Source: Rhodoblastus acidophilus
Lineage (GTDB): Bacteria; Pseudomonadota; Alphaproteobacteria; Rhizobiales; Beijerinckiaceae
Reading direction: 5' to 3'
Assembly: GCF_025961575.1 (NCBI RefSeq)
Contig: NZ_JAOQNX010000009.1
Location: forward strand, 62,001-126,000
DNA: 64,000 nucleotides
Shown here: positions 26,045 to 36,418 of the stretch, piece after piece
Layout: every line of letters begins with the position of its first letter
Position numbering within the stretch: the first letter of the stretch is position 1
Translations under genes and position numbers: made by a program
Notes under the pieces: generated by a model
What the model was told of the DNA's origin: nothing
The model's input: only the letters and a program-made list of their open reading frames with translations
The model's database searches: none

Positions 26045-27526
26045 TCATTCAACCCAATCCAAAGACCGCGTCACCGCCTTGTTCCACATGCCGAAAAGCT
26101 TTTCGCGCTCACCCGCCCGCATGGCGGGGCGCCAATGCCGGTCCGCCTCCCAATTGGCGACGATGTCGTCGGTGGAGTCCCAAAATCCCGTGGCGAGGCC
26201 CGCCGCATAAGCGGCGCCGAGCGCCGTCGTCTCGATCACCCTTGGCCGCACCACCGGCGCGCCCAGCATGTCGGCCTGGAACTGCATGAGAAGGTCGTTC
26301 ACGACCATGCCGCCATCGACGCGCAATTCCTTGATCGCCACGCCGGAATCGCGGGTCATGGCGTCGAGCACTTCGCGGGTCTGGTAGGCCGTGGCTTCCA
26401 GCGCGGCGCGGGCGAGATGGCCTCTATTGGCGAAGCGCGTGAGCCCTGCGACCAGGCCGCGCGCATCGGCGCGCCAATGCGGCGCATAGAGCCCGCTGAA
26501 GGCCGGCACAAGGAAAACGCCGCCATTGTCCGGAACACTTTTGGCGAGCGGCTCGATCTCCGAAGCCGCGCCGATCAGGCCGAGATTGTCGCGCAGCCAT
26601 TGCACCAAAGCCCCGGTGATGGCGATCGAACCCTCCAGCGCATAGACCGGCGGCGCGTCGCCGAGCTTGTAGCCGAGCGTCGTGATCAGCCCGCATGTCG
26701 ACGGAAACGGTTTTGAACCGGTGTTCATCAGCATGAAGCAGCCGGTGCCATAGGTGTTTTTCGCCTGGCCGGGATGCAGGCAAGCCTGGCCGAACAAAGC
26801 CGCGTGCTGGTCGCCCAAAATGCCGGCGAGCGGAACGCCGTCCAGAACGCCGGTCGCGCGCCCAAAAACTTCGCTGGAGGAGCGGATTTCCGGCAGGCAG
26901 GCGCGCGGAATGTCGAACAGGTCCAAAATCTCCTGATCCCAATCGAGCGTTTGCAGGTTCATCAATTGGGTGCGCGAGGCGTTGGTGACATCGGTGATGT
27001 GCCGTCCGCAAAAATTCCAGGCGATCCAGGAATCCATCGTGCCGAACAGCACATCGCCCGAAGCCGCGCCTTTTTGCGCGCCGGGAACATGGTCGAGCAG
27101 CCAGCGCAATTTCAGGCCGGAAAAATAGGTGGCGAGCGGCAGTCCGGTTTTTTCGCGCAGCCGATCCTGGCCGCCGTCTTGCGAAAATTCGCGCACGAGT
27201 TCGTCGGTGCGCGTGTCCATCCACACCAGCGCATTGTGCAAGGGTTCGCCGGTGTGGCGATTCCAGATGACCGTGGTCTCGCGCTGGTTCGTCAGCCCGA
27301 CGCTGCGCAGATCGGCGGGCGCAAAACCGCGTTTCGCCAGCGCGCCCTGGATGACCGTTTGGGTGTTGCGCCAGATTTCTGCGGCGTCATGTTCGACCCA
27401 GCCCGGCCTGGGCGTGATTTGCTCGTGCTCCATCTGGTCGATGGAAACGATCTCGCCGCGGCGATCGAAAATGATGAAGCGCGACGAGGTCGTGCCCTGG
27501 TCGATCGCGCCGACATAGCCGCCCAT
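26045..27526 (-). CDS. glpK: Glycerol kinase
   Basis: 493 residues, normal for the family (about 498). FGGY sugar-kinase fold: the ATP-binding N-terminal motif [16 protein letters not shown], glycerol-contact region [31 protein letters not shown] and the C-terminal [21 protein letters not shown] with [14 protein letters not shown]. It phosphorylates glycerol to glycerol-3-phosphate with ATP. No glpD, glpF or regulator lies beside it, so it is isolated here. Confidence 0.95.
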   Translation of the reverse strand: MGGYVGAIDQGTTSSRFIIFDRRGEIVSIDQMEHEQITPRPGWVEHDAAEIWRNTQTVIQGALAKRGFAPADLRSVGLTNQRETTVIWNRHTGEPLHNALVWMDTRTDELVREFSQDGGQDRLREKTGLPLATYFSGLKLRWLLDHVPGAQKGAASGDVLFGTMDSWIAWNFCGRHITDVTNASRTQLMNLQTLDWDQEILDLFDIPRACLPEIRSSSEVFGRATGVLDGVPLAGILGDQHAALFGQACLHPGQAKNTYGTGCFMLMNTGSKPFPSTCGLITTLGYKLGDAPPVYALEGSIAITGALVQWLRDNLGLIGAASEIEPLAKSVPDNGGVFLVPAFSGLYAPHWRADARGLVAGLTRFANRGHLARAALEATAYQTREVLDAMTRDSGVAIKELRVDGGMVVNDLLMQFQADMLGAPVVRPRVIETTALGAAYAAGLATGFWDSTDDIVANWEADRHWRPAMRAGEREKLFGMWNKAVTRSLDWVE

Positions 27527-27582
27527 TGGTTCCTCCCCTTTTTGGGCAGGCTATAACCTTGGACGCGCCGGCGCCAATGCCG

Positions 27583-27798
27583 CTAAGGGGTCTCGCGCTT
27601 ATGCAGGCACTGGACCTTGGCGTATTCGCGGTCGGGCGCCGGCTTGATCGCGGCGCGGGCGAGCGATTCCTGGGCGTGGGCGGCGCAGGAGGCCACCGTG
27701 CGCGCCTCCCCGCCGCTGACCACCTGGAGCGCCGTCAGGTCCCGACAGTCGGCGGGCGATGTCGCGATGGAGCAGATCAGAACGACAACCGAGAGCAT
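27583..27798 (-). CDS. Small secreted cysteine-containing protein
   Basis: 71 residues from an ATG at 27798 with TGAGG upstream. A short hydrophobic N-terminus (LSVVVLICSIATSPADC) may be a signal peptide; the mature part has three Cys residues (CRDL, VASCAAH, VQCLHKR) in a mostly helical stretch. It follows xoxF on the same strand but is separated from it by a strong terminator. No named family recognised; coding support is the ribosome site and the plausible export signal. Confidence 0.55.
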   Translation of the reverse strand: MLSVVVLICSIATSPADCRDLTALQVVSGGEARTVASCAAHAQESLARAAIKPAPDREYAKVQCLHKRETP

Positions 27799-27811
27799 CG
27801 GGGCCTCACGC

Positions 27812-27840
27812 AAAAAGAAGACGCGTCTTGCCGACGCGTC
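27812..27840 (-). terminator. Rho-independent terminator of xoxF
   Basis: On the minus strand GACGCGTC-GGCAA-GACGCGTC is a perfect 8-bp stem (27820-27827 with 27833-27840) followed by TTCTTTTT. It lies 13 bases after the xoxF stop, a textbook intrinsic terminator. Confidence 0.85.
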
Positions 27841-27853
27841 CCTGACGATGGTT

Positions 27854-29662
27854 TCAGTCGCCGACGGCGAAGACGGTCAAGGTTCCGCCAAGCGAAGTGT
27901 AATTGCTCAGCGCCGCATAGCCGCCCACCGCGCCCAGCCCGGCATGCGGATCGGTGAGGCCGGCTGCGAGGCCAATGCCCGCCCAGCCGCCAATGCCGGA
28001 GAGCACCGCCACGTACTGCTTGCCCTTGTGCTCATAGGTCATCACATTGCCGATGATGCCCGACGGGGTTTTGTACTTGTAAAGCTCCTTGCCCGTTTTG
28101 GCGTCGACCGCCTTCAGATAGCCTTCGAGCGTGCCGTAGAACACCAGGTCCCCGGCGGTGGCCAGCGCCCCGGACCAGACCGAGAATTTCTCCGGCAGCG
28201 ACCAGACGATCTTGCCCTTGGTGGCGTCCCAGGCGATGAAATTGCCCATATTGGCGCTGCCCTCCGGCGGATACATCGACAGGGTCGCGCCCACATAGGG
28301 CTGCCCCGGCGTATAGGCGACGCGGAACGGTTCGTAATCCATGCAGACATGGTTGGTCGGCACGTAGAACAGTTTTGTGTCAGGCGACCACGCAGCCGGC
28401 TGCTGGTCCTTGGAGCCGAGCGCGGCCGGGCACACGCCCTTGGTGTTGGCGTCCTCGCCATTGGCCTCGGTGGAGTATTTCTTCACCTGCTCGGGGCGTC
28501 CGTAGTTCGGACTGCTCTTGTCCATGTCGACCTTGGTGGCCCAGTTCACCGCCGGATCGAATTTTTCGGCGACCAGAAGCTCGCCATTGGTGCGATCGAT
28601 CGTGTAGCCGAAGCCGTTGCGGTCGAAATGGACGAGCGTCTTGACGGACTTCCCGCTCATGTCCTGATCGGCGAGAATATTCTCGTTGATGCCGTCATAA
28701 TCCCACTCGTCGTGCGGGGTCATCTGATAGACCCATTTGGCCTCGCCCGTGTCCGCATCGCGGGCGAAAATCGAGGTCGACCATTTGTTGTCGCCCGGCC
28801 GCTGCTTCGGGTTCCAGGTCGAGGGATTGCTGGTGCCGTAATAGATCAGGTTGAGCTGCGGGTCGTAGGAGAACCAGCCCCAGACCGCGCCGCCGCCGAT
28901 CTTCCATTGATCGCCTTCCCAGGTTTTCAGGCTGGAATCCTTGCCCACCGGCTTGCCGAGCGAAGTGGTCTTTTCCGGATCGATCAGCATCTCCTTGTCC
29001 GGGCCGGTCGAATAGGCGCGCCAGACCTGCTTGCCGGAATTGGTGTCGTAAGCGGTGATGGCGCCGCGCACGCCGAACTCGCCGCCGGAATTGCCGACGA
29101 ACACCTTGTCCTTGATCACCAGCGGCGCGGCGGTGCCGGTTTCGCCCTTCTTCGGATCGCCATTGACGGCGGACCACACCTGCTTGCCGGTCTTGGCGTC
29201 GAGCGCGACCAGCGTCGTGTCAGCCTGGTAGAGGAAGATCTTGCCGTCGCCGAAGGCCAGGCCGCGATTGACGGTGTCGCAGCACATCACCGGAATGACA
29301 TTGGGGTCCTGCTTGGGTTCGTATTTCCATAGGATCTTGCCGTCGTCGTTGAGGTCGAGGGCGTAGACATTGTTCGGGAAGGGCGTGTGCACATACATCA
29401 CGTCGCCGATCACCAGCGGCGCGCCCTCATGGCCGCGCAGCACGCCGGTCGAAAAACTCCACACCGGCTCGAGCTTGTTGGCGTTGCGCGCATTGATCTG
29501 TTTGAGCGTGGAGTAACGGGTGTTCGCATAATCCTTGGCCGGCATTACCCATTGCGCGGCGTCTTTGCTCATCTGGTCCAGGGATTCCGAGGCGGCGCGC
29601 GCGCCGCCCTGCATGGCGACGAGCGCGATGACGGAAGTTGAAACGGCCAACAGCTTTTTCAC
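27854..29662 (-). CDS. xoxF: Lanthanide-dependent methanol dehydrogenase, XoxF type
   Basis: 602 residues from a GTG at 29662 behind GGGGAGGTGCAA; an open extension upstream of this has no family match. Signal peptide about 1-24. PQQ-binding eight-bladed propeller enzyme of the periplasm, oxidising methanol (and formaldehyde) and reducing a c-type cytochrome. The adjacent-cysteine disulfide is present (Cys127-Cys128). The active-site block WDYDGINEN carries catalytic Asp321 plus the extra Asp323 that marks rare-earth (XoxF) enzymes; calcium-type MxaF has Ala there. No xoxG cytochrome, xoxJ or PQQ genes lie nearby. Confidence 0.95.
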   Translation of the reverse strand: MKKLLAVSTSVIALVAMQGGARAASESLDQMSKDAAQWVMPAKDYANTRYSTLKQINARNANKLEPVWSFSTGVLRGHEGAPLVIGDVMYVHTPFPNNVYALDLNDDGKILWKYEPKQDPNVIPVMCCDTVNRGLAFGDGKIFLYQADTTLVALDAKTGKQVWSAVNGDPKKGETGTAAPLVIKDKVFVGNSGGEFGVRGAITAYDTNSGKQVWRAYSTGPDKEMLIDPEKTTSLGKPVGKDSSLKTWEGDQWKIGGGAVWGWFSYDPQLNLIYYGTSNPSTWNPKQRPGDNKWSTSIFARDADTGEAKWVYQMTPHDEWDYDGINENILADQDMSGKSVKTLVHFDRNGFGYTIDRTNGELLVAEKFDPAVNWATKVDMDKSSPNYGRPEQVKKYSTEANGEDANTKGVCPAALGSKDQQPAAWSPDTKLFYVPTNHVCMDYEPFRVAYTPGQPYVGATLSMYPPEGSANMGNFIAWDATKGKIVWSLPEKFSVWSGALATAGDLVFYGTLEGYLKAVDAKTGKELYKYKTPSGIIGNVMTYEHKGKQYVAVLSGIGGWAGIGLAAGLTDPHAGLGAVGGYAALSNYTSLGGTLTVFAVGD

Positions 29663-29891
29663 TTGCACCTCCCCGAGGGTCACGCCGAAGTTTTTTGGCG
29701 GGAGAGCAGTTTGGCTGCGGCGCCCGTTGGATTCGAAATGGCTCCGGCGATGGCTAAGGCCGCGTTTTGGCGGACCCAGCCTGTCATGCGCTAGATAACT
29801 TGAACGACGAACAGAGGTTCGACGGGAACCCAGATATTCGCGGGCGCGAGCGCCGCTTTGCGCCGGAACGCCCGGCGTCGCCCCGCGTTCG

Positions 29892-30890
29892 ATGCGCATG
29901 AGCCGCGTCATCATCATCACCGGCGCCTCCGCCGGGGTCGGCCGCGCCAGCGCCGAACGTTTCGCCGTCAACGGCGACCGGATCGGCCTGATCGCGCGCG
30001 ACGCCGCCGCGCTGGAGGACACAAGCCATGGGCTGCTGCAGCTCGGCGCCGAGGCCGTCGCCTTCGAGCCCGCCGATGTCGCCGACCCCGACGCCGTCTT
30101 TCGCGCCGCCGAACGGCTGGAGCGCGCGCTCGGACCCGTCGATGTCTGGGTCAACGACGCCATGGAAACCGTGTTCGCCCGCATCGCCGACATCAGCCCG
30201 GGCGAGGTGCGCCGCGTCACCGAAGTGTGCTATCTCGGCTGCGTTCACGGGACCATGGCGGCGCTGAAATCGATGCGGGCGCGCGGCAAAGGTCAAATTG
30301 TGCAGATCGGCTCGGCGCTCGCCTATCGCGGCATTCCCCTGCAATCCGCCTATTGCGCCGCCAAGCACGCCATTCGCGGTTTTACGGCCTCGCTGCGCAC
30401 GGAGCTGATCGCGGAAGGTTCTAGGATCGGCGTCGCCATCGTCGAACTGCCTGCGGTCAACACGCCGCAATTCGACTGGGCGCGCATAAAAATTCCGTTC
30501 GCGCCGCGTCCGGTGGGGCGGCCGATCAAACCCGAGGTCGCGGCGGAAGCGGTTTTTCGCGCCGCCAAGGGCCATGACCGCGAGCTCTGGCTGGGCGTTC
30601 CGACATTCCTGACAATTCTGGGAAACAGCCTGGCGCCCTGGCTGCTCGACCATTTTTTGGCGCGCACCGCTCTCACCGGGCAAATGTCATCCGAGCGCGC
30701 GGCGCCGGATCGCGCCGACAATCTGGAGACGCCGATCACCGACCTGCACCGCACCTCCGGGCGATTCGTTGGCGAAGCGGAGGACTGGGCGCCGGTTGTC
30801 TCAGGCGATGTGGCGCGGGCGGGCGCGGCCGCCGCCTTCGCGCTGATCTGCTTCGCCGGCGGGGCGCTTTATGCGAGGCGGCGCGGCTGA
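29892..30890 (+). CDS. SDR-family oxidoreductase with C-terminal membrane anchor
   Basis: 332 residues; an ATG two codons on (29898) is an equal start candidate. Rossmann fold with TGASAGVG nucleotide-binding motif and the catalytic YCAAK (Tyr and Lys). The usual NNAG structural motif is altered to VNDAM. The core (about 5-245) is followed by an extra 80 residues ending in a hydrophobic helix ([21 protein letters not shown]), suggesting membrane attachment. Substrate unknown. It diverges from xoxF, but no functional link is shown. Confidence 0.85.
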   Translation: MRMSRVIIITGASAGVGRASAERFAVNGDRIGLIARDAAALEDTSHGLLQLGAEAVAFEPADVADPDAVFRAAERLERALGPVDVWVNDAMETVFARIADISPGEVRRVTEVCYLGCVHGTMAALKSMRARGKGQIVQIGSALAYRGIPLQSAYCAAKHAIRGFTASLRTELIAEGSRIGVAIVELPAVNTPQFDWARIKIPFAPRPVGRPIKPEVAAEAVFRAAKGHDRELWLGVPTFLTILGNSLAPWLLDHFLARTALTGQMSSERAAPDRADNLETPITDLHRTSGRFVGEAEDWAPVVSGDVARAGAAAAFALICFAGGALYARRRG

Positions 30891-30891
30891 A

Positions 30892-31149
30892 TTATTTCGC
30901 CGGAGCGGCCTTGAGCCGGACGCCGCGGCCGCCGCCGCGGCTCTCGACGTTCTCGCCGATGATCTCCACCCCAGCCCGGTCGAGGGCCTCGATCACCTTG
31001 GTCAGCGTCTGCACCACGCCTCGCACATTGCCTTCGCTGGTCTCCATGCGCTGGATGGTCGGCAGCGACACGCCCGACATCTCGGCCAATTGCCGCTGGT
31101 CGATGCCGAGCAGGGCGCGGGCGGCGCGCATCTGGCAGGCGGTGATCAC
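30892..31149 (-). CDS. Small XRE-type HTH regulator
   Basis: 85 residues from a GTG with GGAGG upstream. The helix-turn-helix (MRAARALLGIDQRQLAEMSGVSLPTIQRME, about residues 7-36) is of the Cro/C1 type and the short C-terminal part ends in a Gly/Arg/Lys-rich tail. No effector domain. It converges with the SDR gene and is divergent from the hydrogenase-4-like operon about 190 bases away, so it is a candidate regulator of that operon; this is inference from position. Confidence 0.8.
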   Translation of the reverse strand: MITACQMRAARALLGIDQRQLAEMSGVSLPTIQRMETSEGNVRGVVQTLTKVIEALDRAGVEIIGENVESRGGGRGVRLKAAPAK

Positions 31150-31340
31150 GTGGCCTCCGGTGAAGCGATGGTGAATAAAAACGCAATTCGCACCTTACCA
31201 TGTTGACCATGAAAATATAGGGCGTAGGCTGGAGTTCTCACGTTCGCTCTGTGAATTCTGATGGGTGAAACATGACTCTGGAGGGATGGCGCCGGACGCC
31301 GCGCCCGTCGGCCGGTTGCGCCAGGGGGACGGGCTGACCC

Positions 31341-33350
31341 ATGCCTGTTTCCGCCTGGCTCCTCGGCGACGCCGCCCTGCTCGTCCTGGGATTTTTGGGC
31401 GTGGCCCTGAGCCGCGCGCGCGGCGGCTCGACGCTTGTGTACAGCGCCGCCTTCGTCATCACCGCTTTGCTGGGCGCCGCCGCGCTGGCGCGCCTGCTGG
31501 GCGGCGGTCAGGCGGCAACCGTCACCCTGCCCTTCGGCCTGCCCTGGCTCGGCGCGCATTTCCGCATCGACACGATCTCGACCTTCTTCCTCGCGGTCAT
31601 CAATTTCGGCGCGGCGGCCGCGAGCTTTTTCGCCATCGGCTATGGACGCCACGAATCCGAGCCCGGCCGCGTCCTGCCGTTCTTCCCGGTGTTTCTGGCG
31701 GCGATGAATCTGGTCCTGGTCGCCGACGACGCCTTCACCTTTCTCCTGTCCTGGGAGCTGATGTCGCTGGCCTCCTGGGCGCTGGTCATGGCTCATTCCC
31801 GCGATCCCGCCAACGCCCGCGCCGGTTTCGTCTATATTCTGATGGCGAGTCTCGGCACATTCGCGCTGCTGCTTGCCTTCGGCCTGCTCGCCGGCGCCGA
31901 TGGCCATTACGCTTTTGACGCCATCCGCGCGCACCCGCCCACGCCTGTGCTCGCCGGCCTGATCCTGGCGCTCGCCCTGTTCGGCGCCGGTTCAAAAGCC
32001 GGCCTCGCGCCGCTGCATGTCTGGCTGCCGCTCGCCCATCCCGCCGCGCCCAGCCATGTCTCCGCGCTGATGAGCGGCGTAATGACCAAGGTCGCCGTCT
32101 ACGGATTCTTGCGACTCGTGTTCGACCTCGCCGGTCCCGCCGACTGGTGGTGGGGCATTCCCGTGCTCACCGCCGGCGCCGGGACCGCCGTGCTCGGGGT
32201 TTTGTTCGCGCTGCTGCAGAATGATTTCAAGCGCGTGCTGGCCTATTCGACCATTGAAAACATCGGCGTGATTTTTGTCGCGCTCGGCCTGGCGCTGGCC
32301 TTCAAGACCAATAATTTCGGCGCCGCCGCCGCTTTGGCGATGACGGCGGCTTTGTTCCATGTGCTCAACCACGCCATCTTCAAGAACCTGCTGTTCTTCG
32401 GCGCCGGCGCCGTGCTCACCGCGACCGGCGAGCGCAATCTGGGAAAACTCGGCGGGCTCTTGAATCGCATGCCGGCGACCGGCCTGTTCGTGCTGGTCGG
32501 TTGCGCCGCCATTTCGGCTTTGCCGCCGCTCAACGGTTTTGCCTCGGAATGGCTGGCGTTCCAGGCGATTTTGCTGAGCCCGTCGCTGCCGTCCTGGGCG
32601 CTCAAACTTTTGATACCGGCGGCGGGCGCGCTGCTGGCGCTCGCGGCGGCATTGGCGGGCGCCTGCTTTGTCCGCGCCTATGGAATCGGTTTTTTGGGGA
32701 GGCCGCGCAGCGATGCGGCGAAAAACGCCGTCGAGGTCGACCGTTTTTCATTGGTCGCCATGGGGTTCCTCAGTCTGTTGTGCCTGCTCGCCGGCATTTT
32801 TCCCGGAATCGTCATCGACGCGCTCGCCCCCATCGTGCGCGGCCTCGTCGGCGTCAGCATGGCGCCGCAATCCGCCGTCGGCTGGTTCGCCATCGCGCCT
32901 ATCGCCGAAAGCCGCAGCTCCTACGACGGCCTGCTGGTCTTTCTGTTCATCGCTTTGTCCGCGATGCTCGCCGCCTTCATCATTCACCGCACCGCCTCGA
33001 ACGCGGTGCGCGTCGCCTCCCCCTGGGACTGCGGCTTTCCCGATGCGGCGACCAACACGCAATATTCGCCGGAAAGCTTTGCCCAGCCAATCCGGCGCGT
33101 GTTCTCCGGCTTTGTCTTCACCACGCAGGAAAGCGTCGACATGCCGGCGCCCGGCGATCTGCGCCCGGCGCGCTACGACTTGCGCCTGCGTGATCGCGCC
33201 TGGGAGATCGTCTACAAGCCGGTCGTCGGCGGCGTGCAAAAGCTCGCCGATGTGCTGAACCGGCTGCAATTCCTGACCATCCAGCAATATCTCAGCCTCG
33301 TCTTCGCGGCTTTGGTCGTGTTGCTGCTGGCGCTGGCGATCTGGACCTGA
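31341..33350 (+). CDS. hyfB: Ehr-type complex antiporter-like subunit (HyfB/NuoL-like)
   Basis: 669 residues, about 16 membrane helices. Homologous to HyfB/HycC and the NuoL/MrpA antiporter-like subunits, with the essential charged sites visible: Glu in LSWELMSLASW, Lys in GSKAGLAPLHVWLPLAHPAAPSHVSALMSG and Lys in MTKVAVYGF. A soluble C-terminal stretch (about 555-640) contains the HyfB-type SPWDCGFP motif. Expected role: proton or sodium translocation in a complex-I-like membrane arm. First gene of a six-gene operon with tiny or overlapping junctions. The gene symbol is by homology; see the large subunit for why this is not a true hydrogenase. Confidence 0.9.
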   Translation: MPVSAWLLGDAALLVLGFLGVALSRARGGSTLVYSAAFVITALLGAAALARLLGGGQAATVTLPFGLPWLGAHFRIDTISTFFLAVINFGAAAASFFAIGYGRHESEPGRVLPFFPVFLAAMNLVLVADDAFTFLLSWELMSLASWALVMAHSRDPANARAGFVYILMASLGTFALLLAFGLLAGADGHYAFDAIRAHPPTPVLAGLILALALFGAGSKAGLAPLHVWLPLAHPAAPSHVSALMSGVMTKVAVYGFLRLVFDLAGPADWWWGIPVLTAGAGTAVLGVLFALLQNDFKRVLAYSTIENIGVIFVALGLALAFKTNNFGAAAALAMTAALFHVLNHAIFKNLLFFGAGAVLTATGERNLGKLGGLLNRMPATGLFVLVGCAAISALPPLNGFASEWLAFQAILLSPSLPSWALKLLIPAAGALLALAAALAGACFVRAYGIGFLGRPRSDAAKNAVEVDRFSLVAMGFLSLLCLLAGIFPGIVIDALAPIVRGLVGVSMAPQSAVGWFAIAPIAESRSSYDGLLVFLFIALSAMLAAFIIHRTASNAVRVASPWDCGFPDAATNTQYSPESFAQPIRRVFSGFVFTTQESVDMPAPGDLRPARYDLRLRDRAWEIVYKPVVGGVQKLADVLNRLQFLTIQQYLSLVFAALVVLLLALAIWT

Positions 33351-33353
33351 GCC

Positions 33354-34301
33354 ATGCTGGAACAGCTCTCCATCCAGATGGTGCAGATGCTGCTGGTGCT
33401 GTTTTCAGCGCCGCTGCTCACCGGATTCATCCGCAAAGTGAAGGCGCGGCTGTTGCGCAAGCGCGGCCCGCCCCTGCTCCAGCCCTATCGCGACCTGATC
33501 AAACTGGCGCGCAAGGAAGTGGTGGTGGCGGACAGCGCCTCCTGGCTGTTCCGCGCCGCGCCCTATCTGATTTTTGCGGCGACCTGGGTGGCGGCGGCGC
33601 TGGTTCCGACTTTCGCCACCGGACTTTTGTTCAGCTGGTCGGCCGACCTGATCGCCATCATCGCCTTGCTCGGCAGCGCCCGGTTTTTTCTCGCGTTGGC
33701 CGGCATGGATGTCGGCACGAGTTTTGGCGGGCTCGGCTCCAGCCGCGAAATGATGTTCGCGACTCTGGCCGAGCCTGCGCTGATCATGATCGTGTTCTCC
33801 GTCGCCCTGATCGCCGGCACGACGCAACTGTCCTACGTCGCCAGCTTCGTCATGTATGCCGCGGGCCTGCGCGTGTCCCTGGTGCTGGGTCTGGTCGGAC
33901 TCGTCATCGTCGCCATCACCGAGAATGCGCGCATTCCCGTCGACAATCCGGCCACCCATCTCGAACTCACCATGGTGCATGAGGCGATGGTGCTGGAATA
34001 TTCCGGCCGCCACCTCGCCATGATCGAGCTGTCGTCGCAGCTCAAACTGATCGTCTATGTCTCGCTGATCGCCTGCATCTTCTTCCCCTGGGGGCTCGCT
34101 CCCGTCGGCGCCGGTTTCAACGCCCATGTGCTCGGCTTCGCCGCCTATGCCGGCAAGCTTGCCGCCGCCGGGGGGATGCTGGCGCTGTTCGAAACCACGG
34201 TGGCGAAAATGCGGGTGTTCCGCGTGCCCGATTTCATTGGCGTGGCGCTGATGCTCGGCCTGCTCGCCACGCTGCTGCGCTTCATGTCGGAGAGCCTGTG
34301 A
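33354..34301 (+). CDS. hyfC: Ehr-type complex membrane subunit (HyfC/NuoH-like)
   Basis: 315 residues, eight membrane helices of the NuoH/HycD/EchB family. The conserved loop GPPLLQPYRDLIKLARKE and the acidic loop TENARIPVDNPATHLELTMVHEAM, which line the quinone or coupling channel in the superfamily, are intact. It joins the membrane arm to the hydrophilic subunits. It starts three bases after hyfB and overlaps the next gene. Confidence 0.92.
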   Translation: MLEQLSIQMVQMLLVLFSAPLLTGFIRKVKARLLRKRGPPLLQPYRDLIKLARKEVVVADSASWLFRAAPYLIFAATWVAAALVPTFATGLLFSWSADLIAIIALLGSARFFLALAGMDVGTSFGGLGSSREMMFATLAEPALIMIVFSVALIAGTTQLSYVASFVMYAAGLRVSLVLGLVGLVIVAITENARIPVDNPATHLELTMVHEAMVLEYSGRHLAMIELSSQLKLIVYVSLIACIFFPWGLAPVGAGFNAHVLGFAAYAGKLAAAGGMLALFETTVAKMRVFRVPDFIGVALMLGLLATLLRFMSESL

Positions 34302-34963
34302 TGGATCGTCTCGCCTTCGACATCGCGCATTTTTTGGCGGGCGGCCTCGTGCTGATCAGTTTTGTGCTGCTCTACCAGGACCGGCTGTTCGCCTTGCTCA
34401 ACGCCTATGCCCTGCAAGCGCTGACGCTCGCCTTCGCCGTGGCGTGGCAGGCCCATATCCAGGAGGCGCCGCATCTCTACATCACCGCCGGCATCACGCT
34501 CGTCTTCAAGGCGCTGATCATTCCCGTTGCGCTGCACCGCATGGTGGCGCGGCTCGGGGTGCATCGCGAGGTCGAGACCGTGGTGAGTCTCGTGCCAACC
34601 ATGCTCGGCGGCATCGGCCTCGTCGCTTTGTCGATGGTGGTGATGCTGCGCGTCACCCATGGCGCCGACCCGCTGACCCGCGAGGACCTCGCCTTTGCGC
34701 TTTCGGTGGTGCTGCTGGGCATGTTGATGATGGTGACGCGCACCAATGCGGTGAGTCAGGTGGTCGGCTTCATGTCGCTGGAGAACGGCCTGATCCTCGC
34801 CGCCGCAGCGGCAAAAGGCATGCCGCTGGTGGTCGAGATCAGCGTCGCCTTTTCCGTGCTGATCGCACTGATCGTCATCGGCATCTTCCTGTTCCGCATC
34901 CGCGAACGGTTTGATTCCGTCGATCTCCAGGCGCTCGACGATTTCAGGGGCGAGCACCGATGA
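34301..34963 (+). CDS. hyfE: Ehr-type complex membrane subunit (HyfE/NuoK-like)
   Basis: 220 residues from the ATG at 34301, overlapping the hyfC stop (TGATG). About seven membrane helices; the C-terminal half contains the NuoK-like segment with a conserved Glu (FMSLENGLILAAAA). HyfE proteins are NuoK homologues with extra N-terminal helices. Expected role is in the proton path between the NuoH-like and antiporter-like subunits. The next gene overlaps by four bases. Confidence 0.88.
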   Translation: MDRLAFDIAHFLAGGLVLISFVLLYQDRLFALLNAYALQALTLAFAVAWQAHIQEAPHLYITAGITLVFKALIIPVALHRMVARLGVHREVETVVSLVPTMLGGIGLVALSMVVMLRVTHGADPLTREDLAFALSVVLLGMLMMVTRTNAVSQVVGFMSLENGLILAAAAAKGMPLVVEISVAFSVLIALIVIGIFLFRIRERFDSVDLQALDDFRGEHR

Positions 34964-36408
34964 ACGCGCTCGCCGCCTATAACATCCAGATCATCCTGTT
35001 CCTGCCGCTGCTGACGGCGGCTGTGCTGGCGTCGCTGAAATCCTACAAAATTTCGGCCGCCATCAATGTCGGCTCCGCTCTTGTGACCTTCGTCGCGGCC
35101 TGTTCGCTGCTGGCGGCTCGCCCGCATTCCGGACGCTATGTGCTGGTCGACGACCTCAACATCGTCTTCGTCGTGCTGAACACGTTTGTGGCCTTCACCA
35201 CCAGCGCCTTCAGCGCCAGCTACATTTCCCATGAACTCGAGACGCAGCGGCTGACCGGCGCGCATCTGCGTTTCTACCACGCCATGTACCAATTGCTGCT
35301 CGGGGCGATGAATCTCGCGCTGGTCGCCAACAATATCGGCATCATGTGGGTGGCGATCGAAGTGGCGACGCTGACCACCGTGCTCATGGTCGGCATCTAT
35401 CGCACCCCGGCGGCGCTGGAGGCGGCCTGGAAATATTTTATCCTTGGCAGCGTCGGCATCGCGCTCGCCCTGTTCGGCACCATCCTGATCTATATGGCGG
35501 CGCGGCCCGTGGTCGGCGAGGGTTTGAACGGCATGGTCTGGACCGAATTGATCCAGCATGTCGCCGCCTTCGATCCGGCTTTGCTCAATTTGGCTTTCGT
35601 CTTCCTGCTGCTCGGCTACGGGACGAAGGTCGGGCTCGCGCCGCTGCACGCCTGGCTGCCCGACGCCCATGCCGAGGGTCCGACGCCCATTTCCGCGGTG
35701 CTGTCGGGCCTGCTGCTCAATGTCGCGCTCTATGCGGTGCTGCGCTTCAAGCTGCTGATGGCGGCCAATGCCGGCGCCATCGCGCCGGGGCCACTGATGG
35801 TGGCGCTCGGGCTTTTGTCCCTGGTCTTTGCCGGCTTCATGCTTTACCGGCGCGGCGACATCAAACGGCTGTTCGCCTATTCCTCGATCGAGCATATGGG
35901 CATCATCGTGTTCGCCTTCGGCATGGGCGGCGCCATCGCCAATTTCGCCGGGCTGCTGCACATGACCATGCACAGCCTGACCAAATCGGCGATTTTCTTC
36001 GCCGTCGGCCACGTCACCCAGGTCAAGGGCACGCAACAGATCGCCGACATCAGGGGGCTGACCACCACCCATCCGTTCCTGGGATGGGCTTTGGTGGTCG
36101 GCGTGATCGCCATCGCCGGACTGCCGCCCGCTGGCGTGTTCATGAGCGAGTTCTTGATTGTCAGCTCGACCATTTCGCGCGCGCCTGTGCTGGCGGTTTT
36201 GCTGGTGATCGGTCTGCTGGTCGCGTTCGGCGCGCTGCTGCTGCGGCTGCACGGATTGGCCTTCGGCGAGCCCAAGGGCGAGACCGGGCCGGTCCATGCC
36301 TCCTATCTGCCGTTGGCGGCGCATCTGTCGCTTGTCCTGATCGCCGGCGTCTATCTGCCGCCGCCGCTGGTCGCGTGGTTCCAGCATATCGCCGCTTCGC
36401 TGCACTGA
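34960..36408 (+). CDS. hyfF: Ehr-type complex antiporter-like subunit (HyfF/NuoN-like)
   Basis: 482 residues, about 14 membrane helices. The second antiporter-like subunit of the operon. Key charged residues are in place: Glu in WVAIEVATLTTVLMVG, Lys in GYGTKVGLAPLHAWLPDAHAEGPTPISAVLSG and Lys in KRLFAYSSIEHMG and TKSAIFF. Two antiporter-type subunits (with HyfB) imply two ion channels besides the HyfC/E module. It is separated from the large subunit by ten bases. Confidence 0.92.
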   Translation: MNALAAYNIQIILFLPLLTAAVLASLKSYKISAAINVGSALVTFVAACSLLAARPHSGRYVLVDDLNIVFVVLNTFVAFTTSAFSASYISHELETQRLTGAHLRFYHAMYQLLLGAMNLALVANNIGIMWVAIEVATLTTVLMVGIYRTPAALEAAWKYFILGSVGIALALFGTILIYMAARPVVGEGLNGMVWTELIQHVAAFDPALLNLAFVFLLLGYGTKVGLAPLHAWLPDAHAEGPTPISAVLSGLLLNVALYAVLRFKLLMAANAGAIAPGPLMVALGLLSLVFAGFMLYRRGDIKRLFAYSSIEHMGIIVFAFGMGGAIANFAGLLHMTMHSLTKSAIFFAVGHVTQVKGTQQIADIRGLTTTHPFLGWALVVGVIAIAGLPPAGVFMSEFLIVSSTISRAPVLAVLLVIGLLVAFGALLLRLHGLAFGEPKGETGPVHASYLPLAAHLSLVLIAGVYLPPPLVAWFQHIAASLH

Positions 36409-36418
36409 CGGAGGTTTT

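Noticed and set aside
28690-28710. Calcium-type methanol dehydrogenase MxaF
   Set aside because: The active site has the extra Asp (DYD) of XoxF rather than the Ala of MxaF, and no mxaJ, mxaG or mxaI gene is adjacent.
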